This document shows positions 1 through 12,100 of a DNA stretch of 46,967 nt, piece by piece. The DNA lies in the NCBI RefSeq assembly GCF_030696055.1, contig NZ_JAUYNP010000063.1:1-46967 (forward strand). Reading direction: 5' to 3'. The first letter of the stretch is position 1; each line of letters starts with the position of its first letter. Made by a program: the position numbers and the translations under genes. Origin of the DNA: Pseudomonas sp. Lineage in GTDB: Bacteria > Pseudomonadota > Gammaproteobacteria > Pseudomonadales > Pseudomonadaceae. Under the pieces are notes generated by a model. The model did not search any database. It worked only from the letters and a program-made list of their open reading frames with translations, and was not told where the DNA came from.

Positions 1-1342
<1,342 letters not shown>

Positions 1343-1344
1343 GA

Positions 1345-3078
<1,734 letters not shown>

Positions 3079-3096
3079 CTCTAAAACGCCAGAAAA

Positions 3097-3114
3097 CCGT
3101 CCACAGGAGGACGG
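3097..3114 (-). terminator. Candidate attenuator terminator in the ilvI leader
   Basis: Minus strand CCGTCC-tcctgt-GGACGG followed by TTTTCT, about 20 nt upstream of the ilvI start codon. Confidence 0.45.
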
Positions 3115-3474
3115 CCTAAGATAGGTTTACTGCCAAGCAGAGCATGAGCGACGGTGGTCGCCGACTACGTCAGCTACTACTGAGCAAGTATTGGGAATTC
3201 CCCAAAGTGTTGCGGGGCTTTCCCACCCAGCGCGAGGTAACGCGTTGCGGGTGAAACAGGTCGGCGCGGGTGTGCACCTCATGTCTGCTGAGCTAAAGCC
3301 TGCTTGCGGCGGACTCCACTACAGCGAACGTGGAATTGTTCGGATTCGTAACGGCCAAGTCAAGTAATCCGTGATGTATTCTGCAATCTTCTGCTGTGAC
3401 GCAGCGCAGGATGACGATTCAAGCATTTTGGTTATAGTAGTTAGCAGGTATCGCAGCTCACATAAGGAAACAGC

Positions 3475-3918
3475 ATGCGCCGCATGATTATCACCAGTAG
3501 CTTGCTGCTCGCCATGAGCGCAACCGCTATGGCCAGCCAGGTGTACAAATGGGTAGACGCGCAAGGCGTCACCCATTTCAGCGCACAACCGCCGCAAGGC
3601 CAGCAAGCCACTAGCGTCAATACCTCCGTAGCACCGCCAAAGCCCGCGGAACCTGCGGAGCCAAAAGCCACACCGACCTTCGAAAGCATTGCCGACCCCG
3701 AGCAAGCGGCCATCGATGAGAAGGTCAAACAAGAAGTGGCCGCCAAAGAAGCCGAACGCAAGAAGTATTGCGAGGATGTGCGCACCAACCTGGCGCAACT
3801 GGAGAATAACCCGCGCCTGCGCACCGAGGTCGAGGGTGAAGTGCGCCGCCTAACCGAAGAAGAGCGCCAGCAACGCATCAGCGATGCCAAGAAGGCCATT
3901 ACCGAAAACTGCAAGTGA
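3475..3918 (+). CDS. DUF4124 domain-containing secreted protein
   Basis: 147 aa with signal peptide (MRRMIITSSLLLAMSATAMA) then QVYKWVDAQGVTHFSAQPP, the DUF4124 signature. Confidence 0.85.
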   Translation: MRRMIITSSLLLAMSATAMASQVYKWVDAQGVTHFSAQPPQGQQATSVNTSVAPPKPAEPAEPKATPTFESIADPEQAAIDEKVKQEVAAKEAERKKYCEDVRTNLAQLENNPRLRTEVEGEVRRLTEEERQQRISDAKKAITENCK

Positions 3919-3934
3919 CCCCGCTCGGCGCGAC

Positions 3935-4264
3935 TCAAGTCGCGCCAATGATCAACCGATCAAACTCCCCTAGCAGCTGGATCAGCCTTCTGGCTTTTTC
4001 AGCCTGGCCACCGTACACCTGCTCAGCCATGGGCTGAATGCCGGAAACCTTGGGTAGCGCCGCGCCGGTCTCCAGCAACTGTTTCATGCGCGGCAGAAAG
4101 ATCCACTGCAGCCACTGCTCGAATGCCAGGGTATCCACGCAGAACGGCTGTTGGCTGGAGAGCGCTTGCGCACTGGGTGCCTGCGCCTCCCACCAACCCT
4201 GCACGCGTAACTCCCGCTCGATCAGCAGCAGCTGTTCGGCCACAAGCGGCACACGCGCATCCAT
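3935..4264 (-). CDS. YqcC family protein
   Basis: 109 aa with FCVDTLAFEQWLQWIFLPRMKQLLE, YqcC/DUF446-like; start overlaps the end of the upstream gene. Confidence 0.8.
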   Translation of the reverse strand: MDARVPLVAEQLLLIERELRVQGWWEAQAPSAQALSSQQPFCVDTLAFEQWLQWIFLPRMKQLLETGAALPKVSGIQPMAEQVYGGQAEKARRLIQLLGEFDRLIIGAT

Positions 4265-4950
4265 CAGAGGCTGACTCGCGCCTGTTCGCGGGCCTGGGCG
4301 GCACCGACAGGATCGCCCTGACGCTCACGGGCCTGGGCGATCAGGTTCCACAGACTGGCCTGCAGCGCCGGACGGCCACTGGCGTAACTCAAACCGCGCC
4401 GGGCAAACTGCTCAGCCTGCGCCGCATCGCCTTGGGCCAAGCGCACCTCGGCCAGCCGATAGAGCACCTGCGGCTCACGCGGCGCAATGCGCTGAGCACG
4501 CTCCAGGCTGGAGGCTGCACCGTTCAAGTCGCCGCCACTCTGCTGTTGCTGGGCCGTGGTCAACAGGGCCAGAACCGGGCCATCCAGCTGCTCATCCAGG
4601 GCCAAACCACCACTGGGAGCCGGGGCCGGGGCCACATAGCCGCCTTGGCTCCCCGCGCCAGGCGCACTCCAGGGCTGACTGCCGCTGCTTTCAATCGGCG
4701 CGCTGCTCGCCGGAAAAGACTGAATCGGCGCGGAGCTCATACCCGCCCCCGGCACCATCACTACCACTCCGGAATCCTCCGGCAGACTCTGTGTCTGAGC
4801 CGACTGAGCGCCATAGCCGCCCTGCCCCGCTGGCTGCTGGCTAGACGCCGAGGAGCCCGCATCGACCACTGGAACCGAACCGCGGGGCACGCTGGCGCAA
4901 CCGCCAAGCACGAGCGAAGCCGTTAACGCTGGAATCAACCACTTATTCAC
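4264..4950 (-). CDS. Tetratricopeptide repeat lipoprotein
   Basis: 228 aa; lipobox LVLGGCAS; C-terminal TPR-like helices (LERAQRIAPREPQVLYRLAEVRLAQGDAAQAEQFARRGL). Confidence 0.8.
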   Translation of the reverse strand: MNKWLIPALTASLVLGGCASVPRGSVPVVDAGSSASSQQPAGQGGYGAQSAQTQSLPEDSGVVVMVPGAGMSSAPIQSFPASSAPIESSGSQPWSAPGAGSQGGYVAPAPAPSGGLALDEQLDGPVLALLTTAQQQQSGGDLNGAASSLERAQRIAPREPQVLYRLAEVRLAQGDAAQAEQFARRGLSYASGRPALQASLWNLIAQARERQGDPVGAAQAREQARVSL

Positions 4951-4966
4951 TGCACACCCTCTTCAC

Positions 4967-7285
4967 TTAATCCAACCAGCCACGAACCCAATCCATCACC
5001 TCATCGACCGGCGCCTGAATCCCACAAGCCGCACCGGCAACAGGTTCGCTACCACGAATATACGGCATCTGCACGGCATTCGGACAACTCGGATCAGAAC
5101 CCTGGCCGCTACTGGCATCGATCCAGGCCTGCACTATATTGTCGGGCACCGGCATATCCAGCGGCAGCGGATCGGCCTTGCGCATAAAGTCCGTCCACAC
5201 CTGCAGGGCACCGGTCGCGCCGGTCAAGGGGGTCGGGCCATTGTCATCGCGACCGAGCCAGACTACCGCCAACACATCCTGACTAAAACCGGCAAACCAG
5301 CTGTCGCGCGAGTCGTTACTGGTACCCGTCTTCCCCGCCAGCGCCAGCGAACGCGGCAACTGGGTGTAAACCGAGCGCCCGGTGCCCTCGAGCATGGTGC
5401 GCTGCATGGCATTCTGCAGCAGGTAGATGGCCCCGCTATCGAAACGTTGCTGAATCTGGAACGGGTAACGCTTGAGCGGCTCGCCCTCGGCAGTCAGAAC
5501 GTTGCGGATACCGCGCAACGGCGTGTTGAAGCCGCCATTGGCCAGGGTCTGGTACATATTGGCCACTTCCATCGGACTTAACGCCCCCGCCCCCAGCAGC
5601 ATCGACGGGTAGGCCGGCCACTTGCGCTCGACGCCCAGCCGTTCGAGGGTTTGCAGCACCGTAGGCACGCCCAGCTCAAGGCCGAGCTTGGCCGTGGACA
5701 GGTTGTAGGAGTTGACCAGGCCCTGGTACAGATAAATCGTACCGTGGGCCTTGCGATCATAGTTTTGCGGCTTCCAGACCTGGCCATCCTGGCCCTTGAT
5801 GGAGAAGGGTTGGTCTTCTAGCAAACTGGTCAGACTGTACTGGCTCGGGCGCTCCAGGGCGGTCAAGTAGATCGCCGGCTTGATCAGCGAGCCGATGGGC
5901 CGCACCGCATCCAGGGCCCGATTGAACCCGGCGAAACGCGGCTGGCGACTGCCGATCAGCGCCTGCACTTCGCCGCTTTCCGGATTGGTCACCACCATCC
6001 CCGCCTCGACCTCATCCACGCCCTTGCGCCCGGACAAGCGTTTCAGCGAGTCGGCCAAGGCGCTTTCGGCCTTGAGCTGCAGAATAGGATCGAAGCTGGT
6101 GAAGATCCGCAGCCCTTCTTCGGTCAGGTCTTGCTCCTGGTAGTCCTCGCGCAGCTGACGCTTGACCAGGTCCAGGAAGCCCGGGAACGAGCTGTCCGCC
6201 AAACTGCCGCGCGGCGTGACACCCAGCGGCTTCTGCTTGGCTGCCGCCACTTCCTCGACGCTGACCACGCCCTGCTCGGCCAGTACATCGAGTACCAGAT
6301 TACGCCGCTCCAGGGCACGTTCGGGGTTGCGCCTGGGGTTGTAGAAGGTCGGCCCCTTGACCATACCGACCAGCAACGCCACCTGGTCGAGTTTCAGCTC
6401 GGATAACGGCTGACTGAAGAAATACTGGCTGGCCAGACCGAAGCCATGCACCGCGCGCTGACCGTCCTGACCGAGGAATACTTCATTGAGGTAGGCCTCG
6501 AGAATGTCTTCCTTCTTGTAATGCAGCTCCAGCAGCACCGCCATCATGGCCTCGGTGGCCTTGCGCGACAGGCTGCGCTCGTTAGTCAGGTAGAAGTTTT
6601 TCACCAGCTGCTGGGTCAGGGTGCTGCCACCCTGGCGCAGTTGCCCGGCCGTGGCGTTGATCCACACCGCACGGGCGATGCCCTTGGGCGACACGCCGAA
6701 GTGATGGAAGAACTCGCGGTCCTCGATCGCCACCAGGGTTTCCACCAGATAGGGCGGCACCTGCTCCAGCTTGATCAGCACCCGATCTTCCTGATGCGCC
6801 GGGTACAGCCCGCCGATCAACAACGGCTCCAGCCGCGCAACCGCCAGATTGCCGCCATTGGCCTGGGTCAGGCCCGCGACGTAATCGCCGGAAAAGCGCA
6901 CCCGCACCCGTTGCGACGGCTCAGTGCTTTCATAGAACTGAAAGCCCCGCGAATGCAATTCGATGTTATTGCCGGCCACCGCTACCGCACCCGGCCCGGA
7001 CACCGTACTTTCGTGGCGATAGCCCAGGGCATCCAGTTCCTTGAGGAAATCAGCCTTGGCCAGCTTCTGCCCGACGAACAGTTCCAGCGGCCGTGCGTAG
7101 ACCTTGGCCGGCACAGTCCAGCGCTTGCCGGAGAACTTCTCCTGGACCACGGCATCGAGGTAAACCGCGAAGACAGCCAGCAGCACCAGGCCAACCAGGC
7201 CAAGCTTGATAAGCCAGCCCAACCAGGGACGGGTGCCGCCTGAGCGGCGTTTTGAACGGGGGCGAGAAGATCGGGTACGAGTCAT
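4967..7285 (-). CDS. mrcB: Penicillin-binding protein 1B, bifunctional glycosyltransferase/transpeptidase
   Basis: 772 aa; N-terminal TM, EDREFFHHFGVSPKGIARA (GT51), GKTGTSNDSRDSWFAGF (transpeptidase KTG). Confidence 0.95.
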   Translation of the reverse strand: MTRTRSSRPRSKRRSGGTRPWLGWLIKLGLVGLVLLAVFAVYLDAVVQEKFSGKRWTVPAKVYARPLELFVGQKLAKADFLKELDALGYRHESTVSGPGAVAVAGNNIELHSRGFQFYESTEPSQRVRVRFSGDYVAGLTQANGGNLAVARLEPLLIGGLYPAHQEDRVLIKLEQVPPYLVETLVAIEDREFFHHFGVSPKGIARAVWINATAGQLRQGGSTLTQQLVKNFYLTNERSLSRKATEAMMAVLLELHYKKEDILEAYLNEVFLGQDGQRAVHGFGLASQYFFSQPLSELKLDQVALLVGMVKGPTFYNPRRNPERALERRNLVLDVLAEQGVVSVEEVAAAKQKPLGVTPRGSLADSSFPGFLDLVKRQLREDYQEQDLTEEGLRIFTSFDPILQLKAESALADSLKRLSGRKGVDEVEAGMVVTNPESGEVQALIGSRQPRFAGFNRALDAVRPIGSLIKPAIYLTALERPSQYSLTSLLEDQPFSIKGQDGQVWKPQNYDRKAHGTIYLYQGLVNSYNLSTAKLGLELGVPTVLQTLERLGVERKWPAYPSMLLGAGALSPMEVANMYQTLANGGFNTPLRGIRNVLTAEGEPLKRYPFQIQQRFDSGAIYLLQNAMQRTMLEGTGRSVYTQLPRSLALAGKTGTSNDSRDSWFAGFSQDVLAVVWLGRDDNGPTPLTGATGALQVWTDFMRKADPLPLDMPVPDNIVQAWIDASSGQGSDPSCPNAVQMPYIRGSEPVAGAACGIQAPVDEVMDWVRGWLD

Positions 7286-7401
7286 GGCGCGGCATTATAC
7301 GCACTTTGCCTGACGTCAGCAGGCCGGCGCAGCGGTTTGCAGACAGCCCTCAAGCGGCCATAATGGCCGCTCTTATTTAGTACAAACGCCAAGGATCGCT
7401 C

Positions 7402-8964
7402 GTGAGCCAAGCCCTGATCGCCGCATTGCAGAACCCGGCCCTCTATCCGCATCCGGTGGACGGATTCCAGGTCATCGAAACCCATATTTCCTGGGTGCTA
7501 CTCACCGGCCCCTTCGCCTACAAGATCAAGAAAGCTGTCGATTTCGGCTTTCTCAACTTCACCGAGCTGAGCGCCCGCGAGCACTTCTGCCAGGAAGAGC
7601 TGCGCCTCAACCAGCGCCTGACCCAAGGCCTGTACCTCGAGGTACTGCCGATTGGCGGTAGCGCAAGTGCCCCGCAGCTGGGCGGTGCCGGCCCCGCCAT
7701 CGAATACGCACTGAAGATGCGCCAGTTCCCGCAGAGCCAGCTGCTCAGCGCAGTGCAGGCCCGTGGCGAACTGAGCGAGGCGCATATCGACGCCCTGGCC
7801 AAGCAGATCGCCGATTTCCACGCCCAGACCCCGGCCGTGCCGACCAGCCACCCGCTGTGCTCGCCCGCCGCCATAGTCGCGCCGATGCGGCAGAACTTCG
7901 CGCAGATCCGCCCACTGTTGACTGACAGCGCCGACCTGCCGCAACTCGACGCCCTGGAAGCCTGGACCGAGGCCAGCTTCGCCCGCCTGGAGCCGCTACT
8001 GGCTGAACGCGCGGCCAACGGCTCGATCCGCGAATGCCATGGCGACATTCACCTGGGCAACGCCACCCTGCTGGATGACCAGGTGGTGCTGTTCGACTGC
8101 ATCGAATTCAACGAGCCGTTCCGCCTGATCGACATCGCCTCGGACGCCGCCTTCCTCGCCATGGACCTGGAAGACCGTGGCCTCAAGGCCCATGCCTGGC
8201 GCTTCGTCAATGCCTGGCTGGAACACACTGGCGACTATGCGACGCTGGAACTGCTCAATTTCTATAAGGCCTACCGCGCCCTGGTACGCGCCAAGGTCGC
8301 GCTGTTCAGCCTGGCCCATCAGACCGATGCGGTGCAGAAAGCCGTGACCCTGCGCCAGTACCGCAACTACGCCAACCTGGCGGAGAGTTACAGCGCCATT
8401 CCGTCGCCCTTCCTGGCCATCACCCATGGCGTTTCCGCCGTCGGCAAGAGCCACGTGGCCATGCGCCTGGTCGAAGCCCTGGGCGCCATTCGCCTGCGCT
8501 CCGACGTCGAGCGCAAACGCCTGTTCGGCGAGCAGAAAGACGCCGATCTGGGCCAACTGAGTGCCGGCATCTACAGCCATGACGCCAGTGTGGCTACCTA
8601 TCAGCGCCTGCACCAGCTGGCCGATGTCGCCCTGCATGCAGGCTTCCCGGTGGTGATAGACGCCACCTACCTCAAGCGGGCGCAACGCCAAGCCGCCTGC
8701 GACGTGGCCGAGGCCAGCGGCGTACCCTTTCTGATCCTCGACTGCGCCGCCCCCGAGGAAATCATCGCCGGCTGGCTGGAACAGCGCAAAGCCGCCGGCC
8801 TCGATCCTTCCGATGCAACCCTGGACGTGGTGCATGCCCAGCAGACCAGCCGCGAAGCGCTGAGCGACGAGGAGCTGACCCACAGCAAACGCGTGGACAC
8901 CCATGAGAGTGCCAGCCTGGACAGCCTGATCGAGCGAATTCGTCAGCACCTGCCCGGACTCTAA
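7402..8964 (+). CDS. Two-domain putative kinase: APH-like N-terminus and P-loop AAA/zeta-like C-terminus
   Basis: 520 aa, GTG start; APH-like ECHGDIHLGNATLLDDQVVLFDCIEF and Walker A-like THGVSAVGKSHVAMRL. Confidence 0.8.
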   Translation: MSQALIAALQNPALYPHPVDGFQVIETHISWVLLTGPFAYKIKKAVDFGFLNFTELSAREHFCQEELRLNQRLTQGLYLEVLPIGGSASAPQLGGAGPAIEYALKMRQFPQSQLLSAVQARGELSEAHIDALAKQIADFHAQTPAVPTSHPLCSPAAIVAPMRQNFAQIRPLLTDSADLPQLDALEAWTEASFARLEPLLAERAANGSIRECHGDIHLGNATLLDDQVVLFDCIEFNEPFRLIDIASDAAFLAMDLEDRGLKAHAWRFVNAWLEHTGDYATLELLNFYKAYRALVRAKVALFSLAHQTDAVQKAVTLRQYRNYANLAESYSAIPSPFLAITHGVSAVGKSHVAMRLVEALGAIRLRSDVERKRLFGEQKDADLGQLSAGIYSHDASVATYQRLHQLADVALHAGFPVVIDATYLKRAQRQAACDVAEASGVPFLILDCAAPEEIIAGWLEQRKAAGLDPSDATLDVVHAQQTSREALSDEELTHSKRVDTHESASLDSLIERIRQHLPGL

Positions 8965-9040
8965 GCACATTCGGCCAAGGCGCGAGCAGCCCGCGCCTTG
9001 GCTTCTATACTGGCGTTGAACCCTTCAGTGGAAACGCCCC

Positions 9041-9385
9041 ATGAGCCAGCCGCGACAACTCGACAATCCGCTGTATCGCCTGATCCACGGCGAAAACATC
9101 TCCGCGTTCAACGCCCAGAAACCCAAGGGCGCCGAGGTCGATATGACCGACGGCGACTTTCGCGGCCTGGACTTGCGCGCGCTGGATGCCCAAGGCATCA
9201 ACTTCACCAACGCCTACTTCCGCGGCACCGACCTGCGCGGCCTCGACCTGCGCAACAGCCGCCTGGAAGGCGCCAGCCTGGCGCACGCGCAGATTTCCGG
9301 CACCTACTTCCCGGTGGAGCTGAGCGCGGACGAAATTCTGATGTCGGTCAATTTCGGCACCCGCCTGCGCTATCGCAGCAAATAA
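9041..9385 (+). CDS. Pentapeptide-repeat protein
   Basis: 114 aa with repeats such as DFRGLDLRALDAQGINFTNAYFRGTDLRGLDLRNSRLEGASLAHAQ. Confidence 0.85.
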   Translation: MSQPRQLDNPLYRLIHGENISAFNAQKPKGAEVDMTDGDFRGLDLRALDAQGINFTNAYFRGTDLRGLDLRNSRLEGASLAHAQISGTYFPVELSADEILMSVNFGTRLRYRSK

Positions 9386-9387
9386 GC

Positions 9388-10137
9388 ATGAGCGACGTCG
9401 CCCAACTCTTTGGTGCCCGCGCGGGCGCCTACGCCAGCTTTCGCCCGCACTACCCCGATGCCTTGTTCGCCTGGCTGGCGGCCAACAGCCCTGGGCGGCA
9501 ACGCGCGCTGGATATCGCCTGCGGTAGCGGCCAGGCCAGCCGGCCACTGCGCCAGCATTTCGCCCAAGTGCTGGCCTGCGATGCCAGCATCGAGCAACTT
9601 CGCGCCGCCACAGACCTCGCCGGCATCGAGCTGTTCGTCGCCAACGCCGAGGCCCAGCCGCTGGCCAGCGCCAGCCTCGACCTGATAGTGGTGGCGCAAG
9701 CCCTGCACTGGTTCGCCACCCCGGCATTCTTCAGTGAAGCCGCGCGCCTGCTCAAACCCGGCGGCCTGTTCTGCGCCTGGTGTTACGGCCTGCTGCGCAT
9801 CGACAGCCCGGTGGACGCGCTGATCGACCCGTTCTACTGGAACACCCTGGGCGGCTACTGGCCAGCAGGCCGGGCCAGTGTCGATGCGGGTTACCGAGAT
9901 ATAGCCAACCCCTTTACCCAGGTCAGCCCACCCGCCTGCGCCATCGAGACGACGTGGCAGCTCGACCAGCTACTGGGCTATCTGCGCACCTGGTCGGCAG
10001 TCCAGCGCTACGAGCAACAAAATGGGCACGACCCGGTGCGCCAATTGCGGCCGGCCCTGCGCCAGGCCTGGGGCGATGCCAATCGGCCACGCTTTGTCCA
10101 CTGGCCGCTACACTTCCTGGCAGGCACTCCGCATTGA
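9388..10137 (+). CDS. Class I SAM-dependent methyltransferase
   Basis: ATG at 9388 (MSDVAQLFGARAGAYASFRPHYPDALFAWLA; ALDIACGSGQASRPL motif I; ALHWF). The ORF listed from 8998 has an upstream extension overlapping the pentapeptide gene. Confidence 0.85.
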   Translation: MSDVAQLFGARAGAYASFRPHYPDALFAWLAANSPGRQRALDIACGSGQASRPLRQHFAQVLACDASIEQLRAATDLAGIELFVANAEAQPLASASLDLIVVAQALHWFATPAFFSEAARLLKPGGLFCAWCYGLLRIDSPVDALIDPFYWNTLGGYWPAGRASVDAGYRDIANPFTQVSPPACAIETTWQLDQLLGYLRTWSAVQRYEQQNGHDPVRQLRPALRQAWGDANRPRFVHWPLHFLAGTPH

Positions 10138-10177
10138 CTCCATTAGGCATCACCGGCCAGCAGCGCAAGGAGGCTTG

Positions 10178-10450
10178 ATGAAGGACGAGTTACAACATAT
10201 GAAGAATCTCGGAAAAACCTCAGCCCAATGGCTGCACGCCGCCGGCATCCACAGTGCCAACGATCTGCGCCGGCTAGGCGCCGTCAGCGCCTACCGGGCC
10301 GTGCGCGCCCGGGGTTTCAGGGTATCCAAGGTATTGCTGTATGCCATCGAAGGGGCGCTGCTGGATGTGCATTGGAATGAGCTGCCGCCGGCGCACAAGG
10401 CCGCATTGAATGGCCAACTCAATGAAGGCGTGCGACACAATAAGAGCTAG
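10178..10450 (+). CDS. TfoX C-terminal domain-like protein
   Basis: MKDELQHMKNLGKTSAQWLHAAGIHSANDLRRLGAVSAYRAVRARG, TfoX_C helix-hairpin-helix pattern without a TfoX N domain. Confidence 0.75.
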   Translation: MKDELQHMKNLGKTSAQWLHAAGIHSANDLRRLGAVSAYRAVRARGFRVSKVLLYAIEGALLDVHWNELPPAHKAALNGQLNEGVRHNKS

Positions 10451-10556
10451 CTCACAACCTCCAGCGACAATGATTTACCTGGGGGGCGCTGCCACCTATT
10501 GTTTTAGGGACGTTCGTGGGTTTTAGTATGCCCAGCCAGTTCAAGGAAATTCGCTC

Positions 10557-11357
10557 ATGTATTTACTCGGGGAGCAACCGGCTTACGCCGATCAGCTGAT
10601 CAACCGACTGCAAAGCATCCCCACCCAGCTGCTGGATGGGCTCGCCCCCATAGGTGCGCCCCTGCAACTGGAGCGGGTCGACGATCTGGCCGAAGTGCTT
10701 CCGGGCAATCAGTTGTTCATCATTGAAAATGGCCTGCTGCATGCCGTGGTCGACGAACGTCCCTTGTTCTACCTGCAGGAAGGCGATCTGGTCGGCCTGC
10801 GCCAGGGCTTGGAGATGCCCAGCTGCCGCTACAGCAGCGAAGAGCACCTGAGCCTGATTCCCTATTCACGCAGCGAAGTGTTCAAGCACATCTACGCCAG
10901 CGAGCAACGCCAGGAACTCTTTATCCAGTACCTGATCGGCCACACCGCCCTGCTTTCCGACGCCCTGGCGCGCCTGAAGCAGCCGGAAATTCGCCCCTCC
11001 ACCGGCTTCCAGCACTTTGCCGCGGGGGAAGAGCTGATCCACCAGGGTGATATCGCCGACAACGTCTTTATCATTATCGAAGGCCACGCCGAAGCCTATG
11101 TCGACGGGCACAAGGTCGGCGACGTGCAGAAAGACGAGATTTTCGGCGCCATGGCCGTGTTCACCCGGGAGAGACGCAGCGCCACCGTGCTGGCCAGCGA
11201 ACCCTGCACGGTGATGGTGATACCCAAGGAGCAGTTCCTCAGCCTGATGCAAAGCAACCCACGGATTGCCCACAGCCTGATCGAGAGCATGGCCAAACGC
11301 ATCGACCTGCTGAACAAGGAAGTCACCCAACTGCGCTTCCCCAGCGAAGCTTCCTGA
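10557..11357 (+). CDS. Cyclic nucleotide-binding domain protein (CbpA-like)
   Basis: 266 aa; cNMP-binding fold GEELIHQGDIADNVFIIIEGHAEAYVDGHKVGDVQKDEIFGAMAVFTRERRSATVLA; adjacent to the prrF locus as cbpA is in P. aeruginosa. Confidence 0.8.
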   Translation: MYLLGEQPAYADQLINRLQSIPTQLLDGLAPIGAPLQLERVDDLAEVLPGNQLFIIENGLLHAVVDERPLFYLQEGDLVGLRQGLEMPSCRYSSEEHLSLIPYSRSEVFKHIYASEQRQELFIQYLIGHTALLSDALARLKQPEIRPSTGFQHFAAGEELIHQGDIADNVFIIIEGHAEAYVDGHKVGDVQKDEIFGAMAVFTRERRSATVLASEPCTVMVIPKEQFLSLMQSNPRIAHSLIESMAKRIDLLNKEVTQLRFPSEAS

Positions 11358-11377
11358 GCGAGCCGCAGGCCGCACAA

Positions 11378-11407
11378 CGAACCCGACCTCGCGTCGGGTT
11401 CGCTTTT
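11378..11407 (+). terminator. Rho-independent terminator
   Basis: CGAACCCGAC-ctcgc-GTCGGGTTCG followed by CTTTTT. Confidence 0.85.
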
Positions 11408-11467
11408 TCAGGGGTTGCCCGGCCATTTCCCGCACGGTTGAGAAAGTTTAACAAGACCGTTGACATG

Positions 11468-11491
11468 GAAATGAGAATTGTTATTATTAGC
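11468..11491 (+). promoter_or_regulatory. Fur-box-like operator/promoter of the PrrF sRNA
   Basis: gaaatgagaattgttattattagc resembles GATAATGATAATCATTATC; lies directly before the sRNA. Confidence 0.7.
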
Positions 11492-11492
11492 G

Positions 11493-11608
11493 CAACTGAT
11501 CGCGAGATCAGCCGATAAGCTTAAGAGACCTTACAGTCGGCCTCTTCAGATTATCTCCTCATCAGGCTAATCACGGTTATTGACCCGGCTTTTGCCGGGT
11601 CTTTTTTT
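11493..11608 (+). ncRNA. prrF: PrrF iron-responsive sRNA (single copy here)
   Basis: Contains the conserved core cgagatcagcc...aagagaccttaca...ggcctcttcagattatctcctcatcaggctaatcacgg and ends in terminator GACCCGGCttttGCCGGGTCttttttt. Confidence 0.92.
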
Positions 11609-11633
11609 GCCGGTAGAAAAGGCTCGCTGGCTG

Positions 11634-12041
11634 TCAGTAATCCACCTGGGCCAACCAGTCCGGCAGGTTGAAGTGCTGGCTCACCCGGCAAATCTTGCCG
11701 TCGTGAATCTCGAAGAAGGTCGCGGCATTGAGCCGGTAAGACTGGCCGCAAGCATCCGGCAGACCATCGTCGGTGGCCAGGTATTCGCCACTCAGGGTGA
11801 ATTCGCAGGCGGCCCGCCGTCCGCTCGACTCGGTAAGAATCTGCAGATCATCCAGGCTTTCCCGGTAGCAACGCTGCATGCGCTGCAGATACTCGGCAAA
11901 GGCCTGCAGACCCTGCTCGCGGGGGCCCTGATTGATATCCAGCAATACATCGTCGCTGAGCAGCGCCAGGCAGGCTCGGCTGTCGCGGTCGTTAAGGGCA
12001 TTGAAGTAGCGGGTCAGCAGCTCGTGAGCAAGGGCGGGCAT
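11634..12041 (-). CDS. NTF2-like/SnoaL-like protein
   Basis: 135 aa MPALAHELLTRYFNALNDRDSRACLALLSDDVLLDINQG..., NTF2-like fold pattern. Confidence 0.75.
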   Translation of the reverse strand: MPALAHELLTRYFNALNDRDSRACLALLSDDVLLDINQGPREQGLQAFAEYLQRMQRCYRESLDDLQILTESSGRRAACEFTLSGEYLATDDGLPDACGQSYRLNAATFFEIHDGKICRVSQHFNLPDWLAQVDY

Positions 12042-12100
12042 GGCGCGATCTCCTGGTGAGAAAACCCGCAGACTACCCCGCCAGCCGCTGGCAAATCGGG

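Noticed and set aside
8998-9387. N-terminal extension of the methyltransferase ORF (start 8998)
   Set aside because: The extension is the alternate frame of the pentapeptide gene; the conserved methyltransferase starts at 9388.
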